Assembly (NCBI GenBank): GCA_045636705.1
Contig: JAZTYA010000027.1
Span: 1-28,094, forward strand
Source: SFWF01 sp045636705
GTDB lineage: Bacteria > Bacillota > Clostridia > Oscillospirales > Acutalibacteraceae
DNA length: 28,094 nucleotides
Direction: 5' to 3'
In this document: in pieces, positions 13,954 through 22,040 of the stretch
How positions within the stretch are numbered: position 1 is the first letter of the stretch
Layout of the letters: each line of letters begins with the position of its first letter
The notes under the pieces: model-generated
The model's input: the letters and a program-made list of their open reading frames with translations, nothing else
Databases searched by the model: none
What the model was told of the DNA's origin: nothing
Position numbers and translations under genes: made by a program

Positions 13954-14649
13954 CTATTTAAACATATCTTTAAACTCTTCCGACTGTGCCATTGATACAT
14001 AGTCGTTATCTGAAACTATTACGTGGTCAACAAAGTTTACGTTTATTACCTTTAAAGAATCGACTATCTGCTTGGTTATGCAAATATCCTCCTTTGACGG
14101 TAATGCTATTCCGCTTGGGTGGTTATGGGCTAAGACTACAGAGGTTGCATTTGTTTGCAGAATGTGACCTATTATACTTCTAATGCTTATTCCTGCCGAA
14201 TCAAAATCGCCCTCTGCCAAAACCTTAACGCCAAGCACCTTGCCCATCCTATCCATACAGATAAGTATGGCTCTTTCTCCTTTAACGGTAAAGAACTGCG
14301 CAACGGCAAACTCGCCGATTTCCTCAAAGGAATGAAGATGTCCCGCAACGCCTCTTTTGCTTTCGTTATATTTTTTAGCTATTGGTAAAACCAGCTTTAT
14401 TAAACAAGCTGCATTTGCAGTCATACCCTTTACCGCCTTTAAATCGGTAATGTCGGCATCTAAAACTCCCGAAAGTGAGCCAAAGGTGTTTAAAAGTGTT
14501 TTAGCAAGGGTTCTTGTGTCCTTTCGCGGTATTCCGTAAAAAAGGAGCATTTCAAGGAGCTTATAGTCAGGCATAGCGTCGCTACCCGCCTTTATAAGTT
14601 CTTCTCTCATTCTGTTTCGGTGTCCCAAATTTAAATTTTGTTGTTCCAC
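13954..14649 (-). CDS. radC: RadC-family JAB-domain protein
   Basis: A 231-residue protein of usual RadC length. Residues 1-90 hold the helix-hairpin-helix-like UPF0758 region (RMREELIKAGSDAMPDYKLLEMLL, then LKAVKGM). Residues 105-228 are the JAB/MPN metalloprotease-like domain with Glu146 (VLAEGDF), the AHNHPSG motif (174-180) and Asp188, which together form the JAMM zinc site. Despite the name, direct evidence for a repair role is weak in the literature; the biochemical function is unsettled. The start is GTG at 14649, about 10 bp after AAAGGAG; there is no better ATG nearby. Its upstream region overlaps the divergent promoter of the pseudouridine synthase gene. Confidence 0.93.
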   Translation of the reverse strand: MEQQNLNLGHRNRMREELIKAGSDAMPDYKLLEMLLFYGIPRKDTRTLAKTLLNTFGSLSGVLDADITDLKAVKGMTANAACLIKLVLPIAKKYNESKRGVAGHLHSFEEIGEFAVAQFFTVKGERAILICMDRMGKVLGVKVLAEGDFDSAGISIRSIIGHILQTNATSVVLAHNHPSGIALPSKEDICITKQIVDSLKVINVNFVDHVIVSDNDYVSMAQSEEFKDMFK

Positions 14650-14664
14650 TTAAATGTTTCTCCT

Positions 14665-14692
14665 TTGAAAATTTTAAAAAGTGTGCTATACT
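14665..14692 (+). promoter_or_regulatory. Promoter of the RluA-family gene
   Basis: TTGAAA (14665-14670), a 16-bp spacer ending GTGTGC, and TATACT (14687-14692). ATG 14724 follows TTAGGAG. The -35 coincides with the ribosome-site region of radC on the other strand. Confidence 0.7.
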
Positions 14693-14723
14693 AAATCTAT
14701 AAACTAGAAATTTAGGAGTTTTT

Positions 14724-15692
14724 ATGAAAAGCTTTAGGATAGAAAAAAACGACAAGGACAAAAGGCTTGATAAGTTTATTGTGAAGGCCGTGCCTGCTTT
14801 GCCCACTTCCCTTATGTTTAAATACATACGCACAAAGCACATAAAGGTTAACGGCAAAAGAAGTGAAATCTCCTACAAGCTTAAAGAGGGCGACATCGTT
14901 GAACTTTGGATAAAGGATGAGTTTTTAGTCCCTGCCGAAGCAAAGTATGATTTTCTTTCATCCCCTGTTAAACTTGATATTGTATATGAGGATGAAAATA
15001 TAATTTTAGTCGATAAAAAACAGGGCGTTTTGGTTCATCCGGATGAAAATGAATATAATGATACCCTCATAGGCAGAATTCAGCATTACCTTTACGATAG
15101 GGGCGAATATTTGCCCGATAAGGAAAACTCCTTTAAGCCGGCTCTTGCCAATCGTATTGACCGCGGTACCGGTGGAATTGTAATTGCCGCAAAAAATGCC
15201 GAGGCTTTACGCATTTTATGTGATAAAATTAAGAGCCGTGAAATTGACAAGCAATATTTAGCCATTGCCCACGGCATTTTTAAAGAAAAGGAGACAACCC
15301 TTGAAGGTTACCTCCAAAAAAACGAAGCTAAAAATAAAGTTTATCTTAAAGACTCTCGAGAAGACGGCGCGCTTACCATAAGAACCCGTTATCGAGTGCT
15401 TAAAGAAAAGGACAATTTAAGTCTTATCGAGGTTGACCTTTTGACCGGCCGAACACACCAGATAAGAGCCCATTTAGCATCCATAGGTCATCCCTTGCTT
15501 GGCGACGGAAAGTACGGCAAGCTAAGTCTTGACAAAAAGATGGGATTCACAAGGCAAGCCCTTTATTCTTACAAGCTTACCTTTAATTTTAAAGAGGATG
15601 CGGGCATATTAAACTATCTTGACGGTATGACCTTTACTGTAGATAGGGTCTGGTTCGCTGAAGAGGTTTTTGATTTTAAAGTTCTAAAGTAA
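14724..15692 (+). CDS. RluA-family pseudouridine synthase (S4 domain plus catalytic domain)
   Basis: A 322-residue protein. Residues 1-75 are an S4 RNA-binding domain (RLDKFIVKAVP, IRTKHIKVNGKR, LKEGDIVELW). Residues 88-310 are the RluA-type catalytic domain: DIVYEDENIILVDKKQGVLVHP, then ANRIDRGTGGIVIAAKN with the catalytic Asp in the RxD motif. The usual HRLDxxTSG is here NRIDRGTGG, common in the RluC/RluD branch of Clostridia. LLTGRTHQIRAHLASIGHPLLGDGKYG is the conserved C-terminal motif. It isomerises uridine in rRNA or tRNA; the exact site is not predictable from sequence. The gene is single and its 3' end overlaps the convergent dCMP deaminase gene by 17 bp. Confidence 0.93.
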   Translation: MKSFRIEKNDKDKRLDKFIVKAVPALPTSLMFKYIRTKHIKVNGKRSEISYKLKEGDIVELWIKDEFLVPAEAKYDFLSSPVKLDIVYEDENIILVDKKQGVLVHPDENEYNDTLIGRIQHYLYDRGEYLPDKENSFKPALANRIDRGTGGIVIAAKNAEALRILCDKIKSREIDKQYLAIAHGIFKEKETTLEGYLQKNEAKNKVYLKDSREDGALTIRTRYRVLKEKDNLSLIEVDLLTGRTHQIRAHLASIGHPLLGDGKYGKLSLDKKMGFTRQALYSYKLTFNFKEDAGILNYLDGMTFTVDRVWFAEEVFDFKVLK

Positions 15693-16155
15693 TCGTCTTA
15701 TTACCGAAGTCGTAGGGTGTCATTTTTACCCCTGCGGCTTCGAACATTTTTATAGAAGCTGTTACCGAATCGGTGCCTAGATACTTGTTGCTTTTATAAA
15801 TGATTTCAGAAACGCCCGACTGAATAATCGCCTTTGCACACTCGTTGCAAGGGAAAAGGGTTGTGTAAATACGGCTGCCTTCTAAGCTTCCGCCTCTGAA
15901 ATTAAGGATAGCATTAAGCTCTGCATGGCAAACAAAGAAATACTTTGTGTCAAGCGCTCCGCCGTCTCTGTCCCAAGGGAAGATATCGTCCGAGCAAGCA
16001 CGAGGCATTCCGTTATAACCTACAGATAAAATTTTGTTGTCGCGGCTTACAATGCAAGCGCCAACCTGTGTAGAAGGGTCCTTACTACGCTGTGCCGACA
16101 TTTCGGCAATACCCATAAAGTACTCATCCCAAGTAAGATATTCTTGTCTTTTCAT
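15676..16155 (-). CDS. Deoxycytidylate (dCMP) deaminase
   Basis: A 159-residue zinc enzyme that converts dCMP to dUMP for thymidylate synthesis. The zinc-site motifs are CHAE (76-79, ligand His77 and proton-shuttling Glu79) and PCNEC (102-106, ligands Cys103 and Cys106). DPSTQVGACIV and GYNGMPRACSDD are typical of the ComEB/dCMP deaminase family and distinguish it from cytidine deaminase. The gene follows the Gph-like phosphatase gene after 3 bp; the ribosome site GAGGTG lies within that gene's last codons, so the two form an operon. Its end overlaps the convergent RluA-family gene, and no separate terminator is seen. Confidence 0.93.
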   Translation of the reverse strand: MKRQEYLTWDEYFMGIAEMSAQRSKDPSTQVGACIVSRDNKILSVGYNGMPRACSDDIFPWDRDGGALDTKYFFVCHAELNAILNFRGGSLEGSRIYTTLFPCNECAKAIIQSGVSEIIYKSNKYLGTDSVTASIKMFEAAGVKMTPYDFGNKTITLEL

Positions 16156-16158
16156 TTA

Positions 16159-16809
16159 TTACACCTCAAGCAATTTAATTATATCATACGGACTTTCTGC
16201 TACGTGTTCGCATCCGTTGTCTATTAGCTCTTGTCTGTCTCTGAATCCCCAGGTAACGCCGATAGATTTAAGCCCTGCGTTTTTAGCGGTTTTTATATCG
16301 ACGTCAGAGTCGCCTATAAATACCGTTTCTTCCCTTTTTGCATCTAATTTGCTCATTATGTAAAAAGATGAATCGGGCTCCGGCTTTAGCGGAAACCTTT
16401 CACCCTGGCCTAAAACCTGCGAGAAAACGTCGCCGAAAAGTTTCTTTACTACACACCTTGCCATTGAGTCCTCTTTGTTTGTGCAAACGGCAAGTTTTAT
16501 TCCCTTTTTCTTTAAGGTAATAAGCATTTCTTCAATGCCTTCATAGGCTACCGTTTTATCGGCAAAGTGAACCTTATAATAATCAAAGAAGAATTTTTTT
16601 GTTTCTTCTATTTTTTCTTCTACCCTTTCATTTTCGGGCATTGAGCGAATTATCAAGTTTTTAATTCCGTTGCCTACGTAGGTTCTGACCACGTCAACAC
16701 TGTGTGTTTTGTAACCCATTTTCCCTAATGCATAATTTACGGCATCAGCAAGGTCGCAAATCGTATTACAAAGGGTTCCGTCAAGGTCGAATATTATAAG
16801 TTTCAGCAA
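16159..16809 (-). CDS. gph: HAD-superfamily phosphatase, phosphoglycolate-phosphatase-like
   Basis: A 216-residue subclass-I HAD hydrolase. Motif I is DLDGTLC (8-14) with the nucleophile Asp8 and acid/base Asp10. A helical cap occupies about 18-85. Motif II is AVCTNKE, motif III is the Lys of LKPEPD, and motif IV is FIGDSDVDIKTA. The layout matches Gph/PpaX-like enzymes. The substrate is uncertain because this family includes phosphoglycolate, pyrophosphate and nucleotide phosphatases. Pairing with dCMP deaminase hints at nucleotide housekeeping, but that is inference. The start is a TTG at 16809 with GGAG 8 bp upstream; the next in-frame ATG would remove motif I, so TTG is secure. Confidence 0.85.
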   Translation of the reverse strand: MLKLIIFDLDGTLCNTICDLADAVNYALGKMGYKTHSVDVVRTYVGNGIKNLIIRSMPENERVEEKIEETKKFFFDYYKVHFADKTVAYEGIEEMLITLKKKGIKLAVCTNKEDSMARCVVKKLFGDVFSQVLGQGERFPLKPEPDSSFYIMSKLDAKREETVFIGDSDVDIKTAKNAGLKSIGVTWGFRDRQELIDNGCEHVAESPYDIIKLLEV

Positions 16810-16830
16810 AAAACCATCTCCATATGATGA

Positions 16831-16859
16831 ATTATATCAAAAAAAGGCTTTGTTTACAA
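16831..16859 (-). promoter_or_regulatory. Promoter of the gph-dCMP deaminase operon
   Basis: Minus strand TTGTAA (16859-16854), a 17-bp spacer ending TTTGA, and TATAAT (16836-16831), giving an extended TGATATAAT -10. It diverges from the rpmB promoter. Confidence 0.75.
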
Positions 16860-16897
16860 CAAATATCTGTAATATATTTAAAAAATTAAAAAAAGAC

Positions 16898-16926
16898 TTG
16901 CAAAATCTTTTGTTTTCTGTTATTAT
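16898..16926 (+). promoter_or_regulatory. Promoter of rpmB
   Basis: TTGCAA (16898-16903), a 17-bp spacer and TATTAT (16921-16926). ATG 16974 follows a strong AAGGAGGTG site. Confidence 0.75.
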
Positions 16927-16973
16927 ATCATTTGCTAATTAGATTTCTAATTGAGATAAGGAGGTGCAGCGTC

Positions 16974-17162
16974 ATGGCAAAATGTGATATCTGCAGCAAG
17001 GAAATTGCTTTCGGCATTAAGGTTTCTCACTCTCACAGAAGAACAAACAGAACCTGGAAGCCTAATGTTGTAAAGGTAAGGGCTATTGTTAACGGCACAC
17101 CTCGTCGAATCAATGTCTGCACTCGTTGCCTTCGTTCAGGAAAGGTAGTTCGTGCTAACTAA
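16974..17162 (+). CDS. rpmB: 50S ribosomal protein bL28
   Basis: A 62-residue bL28 starting MAKCDICSKE at ATG 16974, set by AAGGAGGTG 8 bp upstream; longer in-frame versions lack support. CxxC pairs at 4-7 (CDIC) and near the C-terminus (CTRC) make it a zinc-binding (C+) form. The SHSHRRTNRTWKPNVVKV motif is the conserved core. It stands alone with its own promoter and terminator, as is common for rpmB in Clostridia. Confidence 0.97.
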   Translation: MAKCDICSKEIAFGIKVSHSHRRTNRTWKPNVVKVRAIVNGTPRRINVCTRCLRSGKVVRAN

Positions 17163-17180
17163 ACCAAAAAAGCAATTTTA

Positions 17181-17209
17181 AAACCGCAAGCTTTCTGCTT
17201 GCGGTTTTT
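17181..17209. terminator. Terminator shared by rpmB and gpsA
   Basis: An 11-bp stem AAACCGCAAGC/GCTTGCGGTTT (17181-17191, 17197-17207) with a 5-nt loop and a plus-strand T-run. An outer AAAAAGCA/TGCTTTTT pairing extends it. The minus-strand side can also terminate the gpsA operon, which ends 12 bp away. Confidence 0.9.
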
Positions 17210-17221
17210 GCTTTTTATTCG

Positions 17222-18196
17222 TTATTCATCTCTGAAAGGTCTTGTCATCAGGTCTTTAACCGAGTCCTCTACCTTCATTCCCTCATACATTATCTGATAA
17301 CAAAGCTCGCATATAGGCATTGAAACCTTATATTGACAAGCTAAAGTGTTTACCATTAGCGCAGCGTAATAACCCTCTACGGTTCCTACCGTTTCGAGCG
17401 CTTCCTTAACCGTGGTTCCCTTGCCTACAAGGTAACCAAAACGGTTATTTCTACTGTGCGCCGAGGTGCAGGTAACGATTAAATCTCCCATACCTGTAAG
17501 TCCTGCAAAGGTTTCTTTTTTTGCGCCCATTTTAACGCCTAGTCTTGTCATTTCGGCAAGACCTCTTGTGATAAGTGCCGCCTTTGAGTTGTCTCCAAGG
17601 CCCATTCCGTCCAGAACGCCTGCAGCTATTGCGATTACGTTTTTTAAGGCTCCGCCGAGTTCAACACCTATTATATCACTTGAGGTGTATACCCTTAAAT
17701 ACTCATTTGAAAATACCGACTGAACGGCTAATGCCGAAAGTCTGTCCACCGACGCTGCCGTAAGCATTGTCGGTATTTTTTTTGCTACCTCTTCGGCATG
17801 TGAAGGACCCGAAAGGGATACAATCGAAGACTCGGGCAGCTCTTCTTTTACGACCTCGGAAAGTCTTAAAAGGGTTTCTTTTTCAAAGCCTTTTGCAACT
17901 ATGGTTACAATGCCCGCATCTATTCCCTTAAGTCTTGCGGCAGTTTCTCTTACTGCAAAGGACGGGGTTGCAATAACCGAAATATCGCTACCCGAAGCTT
18001 CACTGATATCAGAGGTGAGCTTAATGTTTTCGGGTAAGAAAACGTCCTTTAAAAGTTTCTCGTTTGTTCGATAGGTTTTTAAAAGGTTTATTTCTTCCTC
18101 AAAAGGCGACCAAACCAAAATCTCGTGCCTATCCGATAAGGACACAGCCAAAGCTAAGCCCCAGCCTCCTGCTCCTAAAACAGAAATTCTAGACAT
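17222..18196 (-). CDS. gpsA: NAD(P)H-dependent glycerol-3-phosphate dehydrogenase
   Basis: A 324-residue cytosolic enzyme that reduces dihydroxyacetone phosphate to sn-glycerol 3-phosphate, the backbone for phospholipids. The N-terminal Rossmann motif is GAGGWGLALA (8-17). IATPSFAVRE, VAKGFE and SLSGPSHAEEV lie at the active site. The catalytic Lys is in GALKNVIAIAAGVLDGMGLGDNSKAALITRG, followed by GAKKETFAGLTGMGDLIVTCTS. Length is normal. Its start overlaps the end of plsY by 8 bp, so it is the last gene of the DUF512-der-plsY-gpsA operon. It makes the substrate that PlsY acylates. Confidence 0.97.
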   Translation of the reverse strand: MSRISVLGAGGWGLALAVSLSDRHEILVWSPFEEEINLLKTYRTNEKLLKDVFLPENIKLTSDISEASGSDISVIATPSFAVRETAARLKGIDAGIVTIVAKGFEKETLLRLSEVVKEELPESSIVSLSGPSHAEEVAKKIPTMLTAASVDRLSALAVQSVFSNEYLRVYTSSDIIGVELGGALKNVIAIAAGVLDGMGLGDNSKAALITRGLAEMTRLGVKMGAKKETFAGLTGMGDLIVTCTSAHSRNNRFGYLVGKGTTVKEALETVGTVEGYYAALMVNTLACQYKVSMPICELCYQIMYEGMKVEDSVKDLMTRPFRDE

Positions 18197-18854
18197 TCTT
18201 TTTGGCCTCCTTTGAAAAAATCTTTTTCTCGGTGCCGTTTTTAAGTCTTATAATATTATCCTTGTGTTTTACAAAGACAATAGCGCCTGCTAAAACGGTG
18301 CAGATTATTTGAGGTATAAATGGTGTAGAATAGTCCATAAACACAATAGACATTGAAACAACCGTAACGGTAGCCAAAAGTGAGCTTAAAGATACCATTT
18401 TTGAAATTAATAAAGCAATAGCAAAGACCAAAAGTCCCAAAAGTATGGCGGGATAGCAGCATACCGCATAGGTGCCAACGCTTACCGCAACCGCTTTACC
18501 ACCCTTAAACTTAAAGAAAACGGGGAAAATGTGGCCGAGCATAACTGCCAGGACACAAAGGTAACAGCCTACTGCCGGATTATACATATTGTTTTCGGTG
18601 GTTTTAAAAAGATACTCAAAAATAAGTTTTCCGGCGAAAACCGCAACAAAACCTTTGAAAGCATCAAACAAAAAGGTAAGAAGTCCCGGTACAATTCCTG
18701 CCGAACGAAGCACGTTAGTTGCACCTGCGTTTCCGCTTCCGACATCTCTTACGTCCTTGCCTAAAAATATTCTGCCGATAATAACTGCAAAGTTTATAGA
18801 GCCTATAAGATAGGCAAAAACCACTGCACCAAGGGCGAGCATAACGTTTGTCAT
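18189..18854 (-). CDS. plsY: Acyl-phosphate:glycerol-3-phosphate acyltransferase
   Basis: A 221-residue membrane protein that acylates glycerol 3-phosphate with acyl-phosphate in the first step of phosphatidic acid synthesis. It has several hydrophobic helices and the three PlsY motifs: GSGNAGATN (about 40-48), GHIFPVFFKFKGGKAVA (about 107-123), and a C-terminal KHKDNIIRLKNGTEKK. The ATG shares one base with the stop of der (TAATG), and the 3' end overlaps gpsA. The coupling of plsY with gpsA is a well-known arrangement and puts substrate supply and acylation under one transcript. Confidence 0.97.
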   Translation of the reverse strand: MTNVMLALGAVVFAYLIGSINFAVIIGRIFLGKDVRDVGSGNAGATNVLRSAGIVPGLLTFLFDAFKGFVAVFAGKLIFEYLFKTTENNMYNPAVGCYLCVLAVMLGHIFPVFFKFKGGKAVAVSVGTYAVCCYPAILLGLLVFAIALLISKMVSLSSLLATVTVVSMSIVFMDYSTPFIPQIICTVLAGAIVFVKHKDNIIRLKNGTEKKIFSKEAKKNV

Positions 18855-20176
18855 TATTTGTCTCCTCTTTCTCTTATAACAAACCGTATGGGTGTACCCT
18901 CAAGTCCGAAGGTAGCTCTTATTTGATTCTCTAAATATCTTTGATATGAAAAATGGAAAAGTTCTGCCTTATTGCAGAAGCAAACGAATGTTGGCGGCTT
19001 GGTTGAAGCCTGTGTCATATAAAAGATTTTAAGGCGCTTACCCTTATCACTCGGAGGTTGAACTCGAGCTGTTGCCTCTGCCAAAATATCGTTAAGTTTT
19101 CCTGTTGATATGCGCATGGTATTCTGCTCATGCACAAACTTGATAAGTTCAAAAAGGCGGTCGAGTCTTTGACCTGTTTTTGCCGAAATAAAGATTATAG
19201 GTGCATAGGGCATAAACGAAAAGTCAACCATAAGCTTCTTTCTGTATGCATCCATAGTTTTGCCGTCTTTATCGACAATATCCCATTTGTTTACAGCAAT
19301 AATACAAGCTTTACCCTGGTCAAGCGCTAAACCTGCCACCTTTGAATCCTGCTCGGTAAAGCCATCCTTGCCGTCAAGCATAATAACGCAAACGTCACTT
19401 CGTTCAATAGCCATTTGAGCGCGAAGGATACTATACTTTTCCAGCTTATCGTCAACCTTTGACTTTCTTCTAAGTCCTGCGGTATCGGTAAAGTTGAATC
19501 TGCCGTGCTCGTTTTCAACAAGCGTATCGATTGCATCACGGGTTGTTCCCGCAATATCCGATACAATGGCTCTCTCCTCACCCGAAACGGCATTTATAAG
19601 AGAAGATTTGCCCGCATTAGGTTTGCCGATAACGGCAACGTTTATAACCTCGGTTTCTTCTTCATCTTCAACTCTTTCGGGGAAGTATTTTACAACCTCG
19701 TCAAGCAAATCGCCTGTTCCGTGTCCGTGAACCGAAGAAACTGCAACAGGGTCGCCAAGGCCCAGGTTATAAAACTCATAAAATTCAAGCGGTAGGTCAC
19801 CCGGTCTATCGCACTTATTTACACAAAGCACAACCGGTTTGCCGCTTTTTTGAAGCATTGAAGCAACATCCATATCGGATGCGGTCACGCCACACTTTAT
19901 ATCCACGACGAAAATAATTACGTTTGCCATATCGATAGCAAGCTCGGCCTGAGCGCGCATCCCTTTAAGAATTACGTCGTCGGTGCCGTGCTCAATTCCG
20001 CCTGTGTCAATGAGCATCATATTGTGTCCGCACCACTCGGCGTCGCCGTAGATTCTATCCCTGGTAACGCCCGGAGTGTCGTCAACTATAGACATTCTTT
20101 TTCCTATAAGTTTATTAAAAAGGGTTGACTTGCCGACGTTAGGACGGCCTACAACCGCAACTATAGGATTAGCCAT
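18854..20176 (-). CDS. der: Ribosome-assembly GTPase Der (EngA)
   Basis: A 440-residue protein with two tandem GTPase domains and a C-terminal KH-like domain, needed for 50S subunit maturation. Domain 1 has GRPNVGKST (10-18), DTGG (57-60) and NKCD (120-123). Domain 2 has GKPNAGKSS (184-192), DTAGLRRKS and NKWD, and the SAK motif follows. The acidic linker VEDEEETEV separates the two. The C-terminal part (NDILAEATARVQPPSDKGKRLKIFYMTQASTKPPTFVCFCN) is typical. The start overlaps the upstream DUF512 gene by 8 bp. Confidence 0.98.
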   Translation of the reverse strand: MANPIVAVVGRPNVGKSTLFNKLIGKRMSIVDDTPGVTRDRIYGDAEWCGHNMMLIDTGGIEHGTDDVILKGMRAQAELAIDMANVIIFVVDIKCGVTASDMDVASMLQKSGKPVVLCVNKCDRPGDLPLEFYEFYNLGLGDPVAVSSVHGHGTGDLLDEVVKYFPERVEDEEETEVINVAVIGKPNAGKSSLINAVSGEERAIVSDIAGTTRDAIDTLVENEHGRFNFTDTAGLRRKSKVDDKLEKYSILRAQMAIERSDVCVIMLDGKDGFTEQDSKVAGLALDQGKACIIAVNKWDIVDKDGKTMDAYRKKLMVDFSFMPYAPIIFISAKTGQRLDRLFELIKFVHEQNTMRISTGKLNDILAEATARVQPPSDKGKRLKIFYMTQASTKPPTFVCFCNKAELFHFSYQRYLENQIRATFGLEGTPIRFVIRERGDK

Positions 20177-21479
20177 TATTTTCGCCTCCTCTTAAACCTT
20201 CTATAAAATCAAAACCGAACGGCTCGGTTATTAAAACCTTAACGCCGAGTTGCTTTTCAAGTTCCTCTACCGATACGTCGTCTAAAAACAAATCACGCTC
20301 AAAACGGAGCATTGACGACGGGATAAGAAGCTCTTTCGCTATTTTCTTATCCTTTAACTGATTTATAATATCCTGTCCCGTAACAAGGCCTGCTACGGTA
20401 ATTTTTTCTCCAAAAAAATCGTTTTGGATAGCATATACGTCTGCATCTAAATTATCCCATTTTAAAGCCGCTTTGTCAACAGTTGCCTTAATTAATGGAT
20501 ACGCCGCTACACCCGTAACTGCGGTAACCCTTCTTTTCTCGGTCGGGCTTTCTAAGATTTCGAGTGCCTCGTCTGCATCTTTTTCAAAAAGCGCCCACAT
20601 ACCAACGCCGTTATCAAGCTGATTATATTCGCCATATTCTTTAGGCGAAGGCATTGGTACCTCTGCTTTTAAATAAAACTCATCTGCTGCAAAGACCTTG
20701 CGCTCGCCTAACTTTTCTTTGTTAAGCTTTGCGATTTTTTCGGTTCTTTCAATTACGTCTTTTGCGCCGTTCTTTGAAAAAGGTTCAATTTCTGTAAGAC
20801 CTTCTCTATATTTTGTGAGGCCTACGGGCACCGATGCTATAGACAAAGCATTTTTATATTCACTTAAATCGGTAAGTGATTTTTCAAGCTCTTCCCCATC
20901 GTTATATCCCGGGACCAAAACAAGCTGGAAGTTCATTTTAATCCCTGCATCATCGAGCCTTTTAATGATAGAAAGAGTGTCCCCTGCAAAACGGTTGTTC
21001 ATCATTTTACAGCGAAGTTCAGGGTTTGTTGTGTGAACCGATATATTAACAGGACTTATGTGTAATTTTATAATACGACTAATTTCGTGTTCGGTAAGGT
21101 TTGTAAGAGTAATATAGTTTCCGAACAAAAAAGAAAGTCTGGAATCGTCATCTTTAAAGTAAAGGGTATCTCTGAGGCCCTTTGGTAACTGGTCAATAAA
21201 GCAGAAGATGCAATTATTCTTGCAGGAACGTTGCTTATCCATAAGGTAGTCCGAAAAGCCAAGACCCAGTTCCTGCTCCTCCGCCTTTTTAACCTTTACA
21301 ATTCGTTTCTTACCCTTATGTAAAATTTCAAGGGTGGGGTTTTCTTCGGTCTGGTAAAAGCGATAATCAAGCACGTCAACAATCTCGTTACCGTTTATGG
21401 CAACAAGTATATCTCCTGACTTTATTCTCGCCCTTTTTGCAGGACTTTTCTTTTCAACACAGTTAATTGTTACAGACAT
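20169..21479 (-). CDS. PDZ/radical SAM/DUF512 protein (TIGR03279 type)
   Basis: A 436-residue protein. Residues 3-65 are a PDZ-like domain (KSPAKRARIKSGDILVAINGNEI). The radical SAM cluster motif is Cys86-x3-Cys90-x2-Cys93 (CKNNCIFC), followed by FIDQLPKGLRDTLYFKDDDSRLSFLFGNYITLTNL. Residues about 240-430 are the DUF512 region, with LVTGQDIINQL and SSMLRFERDLFLDD. The family is widespread in Clostridia and cyanobacteria and usually sits beside der; its reaction is not known to me. The ATG lies behind GCAGGAGAT. It is the first gene of the operon, with a terminator only 33 bp upstream and no clear promoter between, so expression needs readthrough or a promoter within the upstream element. Confidence 0.92.
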   Translation of the reverse strand: MSVTINCVEKKSPAKRARIKSGDILVAINGNEIVDVLDYRFYQTEENPTLEILHKGKKRIVKVKKAEEQELGLGFSDYLMDKQRSCKNNCIFCFIDQLPKGLRDTLYFKDDDSRLSFLFGNYITLTNLTEHEISRIIKLHISPVNISVHTTNPELRCKMMNNRFAGDTLSIIKRLDDAGIKMNFQLVLVPGYNDGEELEKSLTDLSEYKNALSIASVPVGLTKYREGLTEIEPFSKNGAKDVIERTEKIAKLNKEKLGERKVFAADEFYLKAEVPMPSPKEYGEYNQLDNGVGMWALFEKDADEALEILESPTEKRRVTAVTGVAAYPLIKATVDKAALKWDNLDADVYAIQNDFFGEKITVAGLVTGQDIINQLKDKKIAKELLIPSSMLRFERDLFLDDVSVEELEKQLGVKVLITEPFGFDFIEGLRGGENNG

Positions 21480-21511
21480 TTTTATCTCCTGCTTTTAAAT
21501 AATCTCCGCTT

Positions 21512-21548
21512 AAAAAAATAATAGAGGAAGAGTCCATCCTCCCCCTCT
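21512..21548 (-). terminator. Rho-independent terminator abutting the structured element
   Basis: Minus strand AGAGGGGGAG/CTCTTCCTCT (21548-21539, 21532-21523), 10 bp with two G-U pairs, a 6-nt loop and ATTATTTTTTT. It follows the inverted repeat with no gap and lies 33 bp before the DUF512 start. Confidence 0.85.
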
Positions 21549-21823
21549 AAGTCAAAGCATTCAAACCCGAATCAGATTTTGAAACAAGGATTTTCGTTAT
21601 GCTTTGTTAAAATACTCGTAAATCCACTAGGATTTACTGCGTTTTGTGTCTCGCACACCAAAAAATCCTTTGTTTACAAAATTCCGCGACCTAAAAGGTG
21701 CGGTTTTTTGTTTGGATTTTGGTGAAGACAAACACATAAGGCTAACGCCTATGTGTGCGAATGAGCCAAAAGACATCTAAAAACCGCCCTTTTAGGCTGG
21801 TTCGGGTTTAAATGCCTTGACTT
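21549..21823 (-). ncRNA. Candidate structured noncoding RNA or small repeat element between rpmF and DUF512
   Basis: A 275-bp noncoding block with 27-bp ends (21549-21575, 21797-21823) that are inverted repeats, 24/27 matched. On the minus strand two of the three differences become G-U pairs, whereas the plus strand has two A-C mismatches, so a minus-strand RNA is favoured. Internal hairpins lie at 21732-21756 (10 bp with a bulge), 21684-21703 and 21618-21637 (8 bp perfect). Segments 21714-21724 and 21656-21668 also pair. It starts 3 bp after the rpmF stop and ends at a terminator. It matches no RNA family I can name (not RNase P, tmRNA, SRP or 6S by motif). A MITE-like insertion is the main alternative. 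A similar arm occurs at 8565-8580. Confidence 0.55.
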
Positions 21824-21826
21824 TAA

Positions 21827-22009
21827 TTACTCAGCGTCAACCTTTACAACCTCGCGTCCGCGGTACTTTCCGCATTCGGGGCAAAGTCTATGAGGTCTCT
21901 TGTATGCGCCGCACTCACACTTTACAAGTGTGGGAGCAGTAAGCTTCCAAAGGTTATTACGTCTTTTATCACGTCTAGCTTTAGAGGTTTTTCTCTTTGG
22001 TACTGCCAT
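21827..22009 (-). CDS. rpmF: 50S ribosomal protein bL32
   Basis: A 60-residue protein beginning MAVPKRKTSKARRDKRR, the invariant bL32 start. A zinc ribbon is formed by CECG and CPECG. The ATG follows AAGGAGGTGCCGAA. It is the last gene of the rpsF-ssb-rpsR-yceD-rpmF run, 31 bp after yceD, a pairing conserved across bacteria. In many Firmicutes rpmF leads into plsX; here the next lipid genes (plsY, gpsA) come later, after der. Confidence 0.98.
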   Translation of the reverse strand: MAVPKRKTSKARRDKRRNNLWKLTAPTLVKCECGAYKRPHRLCPECGKYRGREVVKVDAE

Positions 22010-22040
22010 TTCGGCACCTCCTTAAATATAATTTAGTTAA

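Noticed and set aside
15676..15692. Convergent overlap as evidence of a misannotated end
   Set aside because: Both reading frames have complete family-typical C-termini, so a 17-bp tail-to-tail overlap is simply real.
21456..21530. 24-codon frame MDSSSIIFLSG... over the terminator, ending inside the DUF512 start
   Set aside because: Its ribosome site and start codon lie in the terminator stem, the spacing is poor and nothing indicates a leader peptide.
21549..21823. Known RNA genes (RNase P, tmRNA, SRP RNA, 6S RNA) as identity of the structured block
   Set aside because: None of their conserved core sequences is visible, and the fold of long closing stem plus multiple hairpins differs.
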